DNA of 64,000 nt from VAZQ01 sp963744275 (lineage in GTDB: Bacteria > Pseudomonadota > Alphaproteobacteria > Rhizobiales > Xanthobacteraceae): positions 62,001 to 126,000 of the forward strand of contig CAVUSX010000007.1 in assembly GCA_963744275.1 (NCBI GenBank), written 5' to 3'. Of this stretch, positions 62,601 through 64,000 are shown piece after piece. Positions within the stretch are counted from its first letter, which is position 1. The number at the start of each line of letters is the position of its first letter. Both the position numbers and the translations under genes were made by a program. The notes under the pieces are model-generated. The model was not told the DNA's origin and made no database searches. It worked only from the letters and a program-made list of their open reading frames with translations.

Positions 62601-64000
62601 GCGGCTTGACCCCGATCATGGCGCTCGCCGGCGTCACCGGCAGGGTCAGCTTGCGCTCGACCGCGCGGCCGCCGGCCTCCGCCATGCGCACCGTGATCTG
62701 CGCCTCCAGCGGACGGGTGGCGCTCGGCTGCTTGTCGAGCGCGACCTGGAAATGCGCCTTGCCGTTTTGGTCGGTGTCGGGCAGGTCCTCCAGCGGCTGG
62801 CGCGTCGCCTCCACCTCCTCGTCCGACAATCCGAACTGATAGCCGGGAAATCCGGCGCGCGCGTCGGCGGGCGCGATCACCACCTCGCCATCGAGGCTCA
62901 AGCCCGATGTGGGCGCCCCGTAGAGGAAGTGGCCGTCGACCGTGACCTCGGCCGGATTGCTCTTGGACACGCTCTTGGCGGTCGACCCGAGTGCGAACTC
63001 GAGCCGATCCGGCACGTAGTCCTCGACCATGAAGCTGGTCTCGCCGACCGGCGGACGCTTGGGATCCGTGAAGGCGCGCACCCGCCAGGTGCCGCTCGGG
63101 GCCGAGGCCACCAGCGGCACCGCGAGCGCATGCCCGCCCACGCCCTGATCGGCCACCACGGTGCGGCGATATTCGACGCCGTCGGGCCGCTCCACCACCA
63201 GGGTCAGCGGCACCCCGAGCGCGGCCGTCGCCTGCGGGTCGCGCAACAGCGAGGTGATCTGCACGGTCTCGCCCGAGCGATAGACGCCGCGCTCGGTATA
63301 CACGAAGGCATCGAGGCCGGCCGGCACCGTGCGTCCGGAGACGCCGCGGTCCGAGAGATCGAAAGCCGGCGTCTTGAGGCTCAGGAACGCATAGTCGCCC
63401 TTGGCGTCGCTCGCCACGATCATGGCGGGAGATTGCCCGCCTTCGCCCCGCGTCAGCGCGGCATCGAACTGCACATAGCCGGCATCATTGGTGCGCTTGG
63501 TCGAGAGGATCTCGTTGTTGCGCGCGATCAGCCGGATCTCGACCTGCCCCTCGCCCTTCGCGGTCTCCAGCGAATGCACGAAAGCATGCACGCCGTCGTT
63601 GCCCGAGAAGGCGGTGAGCCCGAGATCGGAGACGATGAACCATTGGGTGGCGCCCGCCTGGGAATCGTCGTCGGTGGTCCCGGCGGCGCCTGCGTGCATC
63701 ACATAGACGCCGGGCGCGAGCGCACCGATCGCCGAGGTGATCGGAAACGCGGTGGTCACGTCGACATTCAGAGTCGGCTCGACCTTCATGGAGCCCTTCC
63801 AGACCGAAACGCCCTGCTCCTGCGTCAGCCGCTCGAAATCGTAGCGGTCGAGATCGGTCTGGAAATTGCTGCCCAGCACGGTGTCGAGCAGGTTGCGGTC
63901 GCCGATACGGTAGATCTCGATCGCGACCGTGGCGGTATTCACGCTCACCACCGGAATGCCGCGTTGCCCGCTGCGCGGCAGCACATAGGCCTTGTCGACG
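59635..64000 (-). CDS. Bacterial alpha-2-macroglobulin, partial (5' end beyond the right edge)
   Basis: This periplasmic protease-trapping protein has 1454 codons visible. MG-type beta domains (VYRSGETVQITSLLRDPQAT, GTWRVRAFTDPKRPPVGETS) are followed by a bait region and the alpha-2-macroglobulin core (VLFDIPDFAGTARVMAVAWS). The thioester motif GCSEQ at 60976-60990 is intact within YPFGCSEQITSRALPLLYVN, then come the alpha/alpha thioester domain and the receptor-like C-terminal domain (YYTLDGKPADPAKAKQNQRF). The frame is open to base 64000, so the signal peptide and first few hundred residues lie outside. With pbpC this forms the known defence/repair pair in which PBP1C mends peptidoglycan and the macroglobulin traps proteases. 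Confidence 0.95.
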   Translation of the reverse strand, partial: VDKAYVLPRSGQRGIPVVSVNTATVAIEIYRIGDRNLLDTVLGSNFQTDLDRYDFERLTQEQGVSVWKGSMKVEPTLNVDVTTAFPITSAIGALAPGVYVMHAGAAGTTDDDSQAGATQWFIVSDLGLTAFSGNDGVHAFVHSLETAKGEGQVEIRLIARNNEILSTKRTNDAGYVQFDAALTRGEGGQSPAMIVASDAKGDYAFLSLKTPAFDLSDRGVSGRTVPAGLDAFVYTERGVYRSGETVQITSLLRDPQATAALGVPLTLVVERPDGVEYRRTVVADQGVGGHALAVPLVASAPSGTWRVRAFTDPKRPPVGETSFMVEDYVPDRLEFALGSTAKSVSKSNPAEVTVDGHFLYGAPTSGLSLDGEVVIAPADARAGFPGYQFGLSDEEVEATRQPLEDLPDTDQNGKAHFQVALDKQPSATRPLEAQITVRMAEAGGRAVERKLTLPVTPASAMIGVKPLFSGRSLGEGQNASFDVIVAAPDGKPLPRTGLHYELLRVETRYQYYRRDNSWNYEPVKLTKRVADGQLDVAADKPGRIALPVQWGRYRLEVSDGGRNGAVTSVAFDAGWYADASADTPDMLEIAVDKPEYAAGDNMTVAVTARTAGKVTLNVIGDRLFKTIVQDVPAGVARLNLPVGNDWGSGAYVVATLRNPLDVAVGRMPGRAIGVQWFSVDRKARTLAVNLDLPALTRPNGTLRIPLKVTGLAAGEEARVVVAAVDVGILNLTNYKPPAPDDYYLGQRKLTTEIRDLYGELIDGMQGAQGQIKSGGDAAGAELQGSPPTQPPLALYSGIVTVKPDGSAEVLFDIPDFAGTARVMAVAWSKSKVGRATGDVIIRDPVVLTATLPRFLLNGDHGTMHLDLDNVEGGAGEYKIEARSEGIDVIGNGAAQTLRLKAKERNSVNLPLTATAAGAAKVVVKVSGPDGLTLARNYALTVRPATQILARRTVRPIAKGESVTLSNDMFADLVPGTGSVAVSVGVSTALDAAALLGALDRYPFGCSEQITSRALPLLYVNELASETHLALDTAVDQRIRDAIDRLLARQGSNGSFGLWSAGGDDIWLNSYVTDFLTRARERSFAVPDVAFRLALDRLHNFVGTAEDPGRNGGRDLAYALYVLARNGAAPIGDLRYFADTKLDDFSTPIAKAQIAAALGMLGDRARAERVYAEALASLAPRPVLQYGRSDYGSDLRDASAIVTLASESGAPRATISGAVERVEAARGITSYLSTQEEAWMVLAARSLAKEASSTTLDVAGEKHEGTLNQRFRPADLQAPLRVTNTSEGPLQAVVTVSGAPLVPEPAAEKGFKIERLYYTLDGKPADPAKAKQNQRFAVVLKITEPQPQLARVMVADYLPAGFEIDNPHLVSSGDTGTLDWIENALEPVNAEFRDDRFSAAFDRKSGDAAVFTVAYVVRAVSPGRYVLPQATVEDMYRPDRFGRTGTGTIEVTAAR

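Overview
The window is a 64 kb piece of a high-GC alphaproteobacterial chromosome. It most resembles Hyphomicrobiales (Bradyrhizobium / Rhodopseudomonas / Xanthobacteraceae-like). The supporting evidence is the pcm - tolC - popZ - valS order, a general amino-acid ABC operon (aapJQMP) divergent from metC, several orphan Bug/TctC-type binding proteins, a DUF1127 micro-protein, and short palindromic repeats of the kind seen in that order. I cannot fix genus or species from the sequence alone.

Layout. 1-9.3 kb: the start of ilvD, an Mpg-type DNA glycosylase, an NMT1-like binding protein, valS, popZ, tolC, pcm and a DUF983 protein, nearly all on the minus strand. 9.58-24.79 kb: a 15 kb integrated element lying between two copies of the 5' half of tRNA-Cys. 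Its left half is mostly wreckage (serine recombinase, Crp/Fnr regulator, receiver-domain protein and a phage-like virion protein, all frameshifted), interrupted by an AT-richer gene for a stand-alone P-loop ATPase. Its right half carries an AlpA-like regulator, a broken primase-helicase, a cluster of short repeats that may be iterons, and an apparently intact xis-like / int module ending against the rebuilt tRNA-Cys. 24.9-29 kb: ctpA, a DUF1127 protein, tRNA-Asn, an FlgC-like protein and CvpA. 29.0-36.1 kb: remains of one very large secreted protein on the minus strand, with a filamentous-haemagglutinin N-terminus, a GLUG-type repeat region broken by many frameshifts, and a C-terminal subtilisin (S8) domain.

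36.4-45.7 kb: metabolic and uptake genes (three Bug receptors, one frameshifted; an Asp/Glu-racemase-family enzyme; a MetE-like enzyme; a diguanylate cyclase; cysteine synthase; a sulfurtransferase). 45.9-47.7 kb: a chemoreceptor whose sensor domain has a CxxCH haem motif. 47.7-53.7 kb: aapJQMP (aapM frameshifted) and divergent metC (frameshifted at its last codons). 53.6-57.3 kb: a compact, overlapping envelope-glycan operon (ArnT-like transferase, PAP2 phosphatase, GT2 sugar transferase, LAB_N membrane protein). 57.4-64 kb: the pbpC / alpha-2-macroglobulin pair, the latter running off the right edge.

Several conserved chromosomal genes carry single-base frameshifts. These could be real lesions or consensus errors, so each broken gene is described with the position of the lesion.
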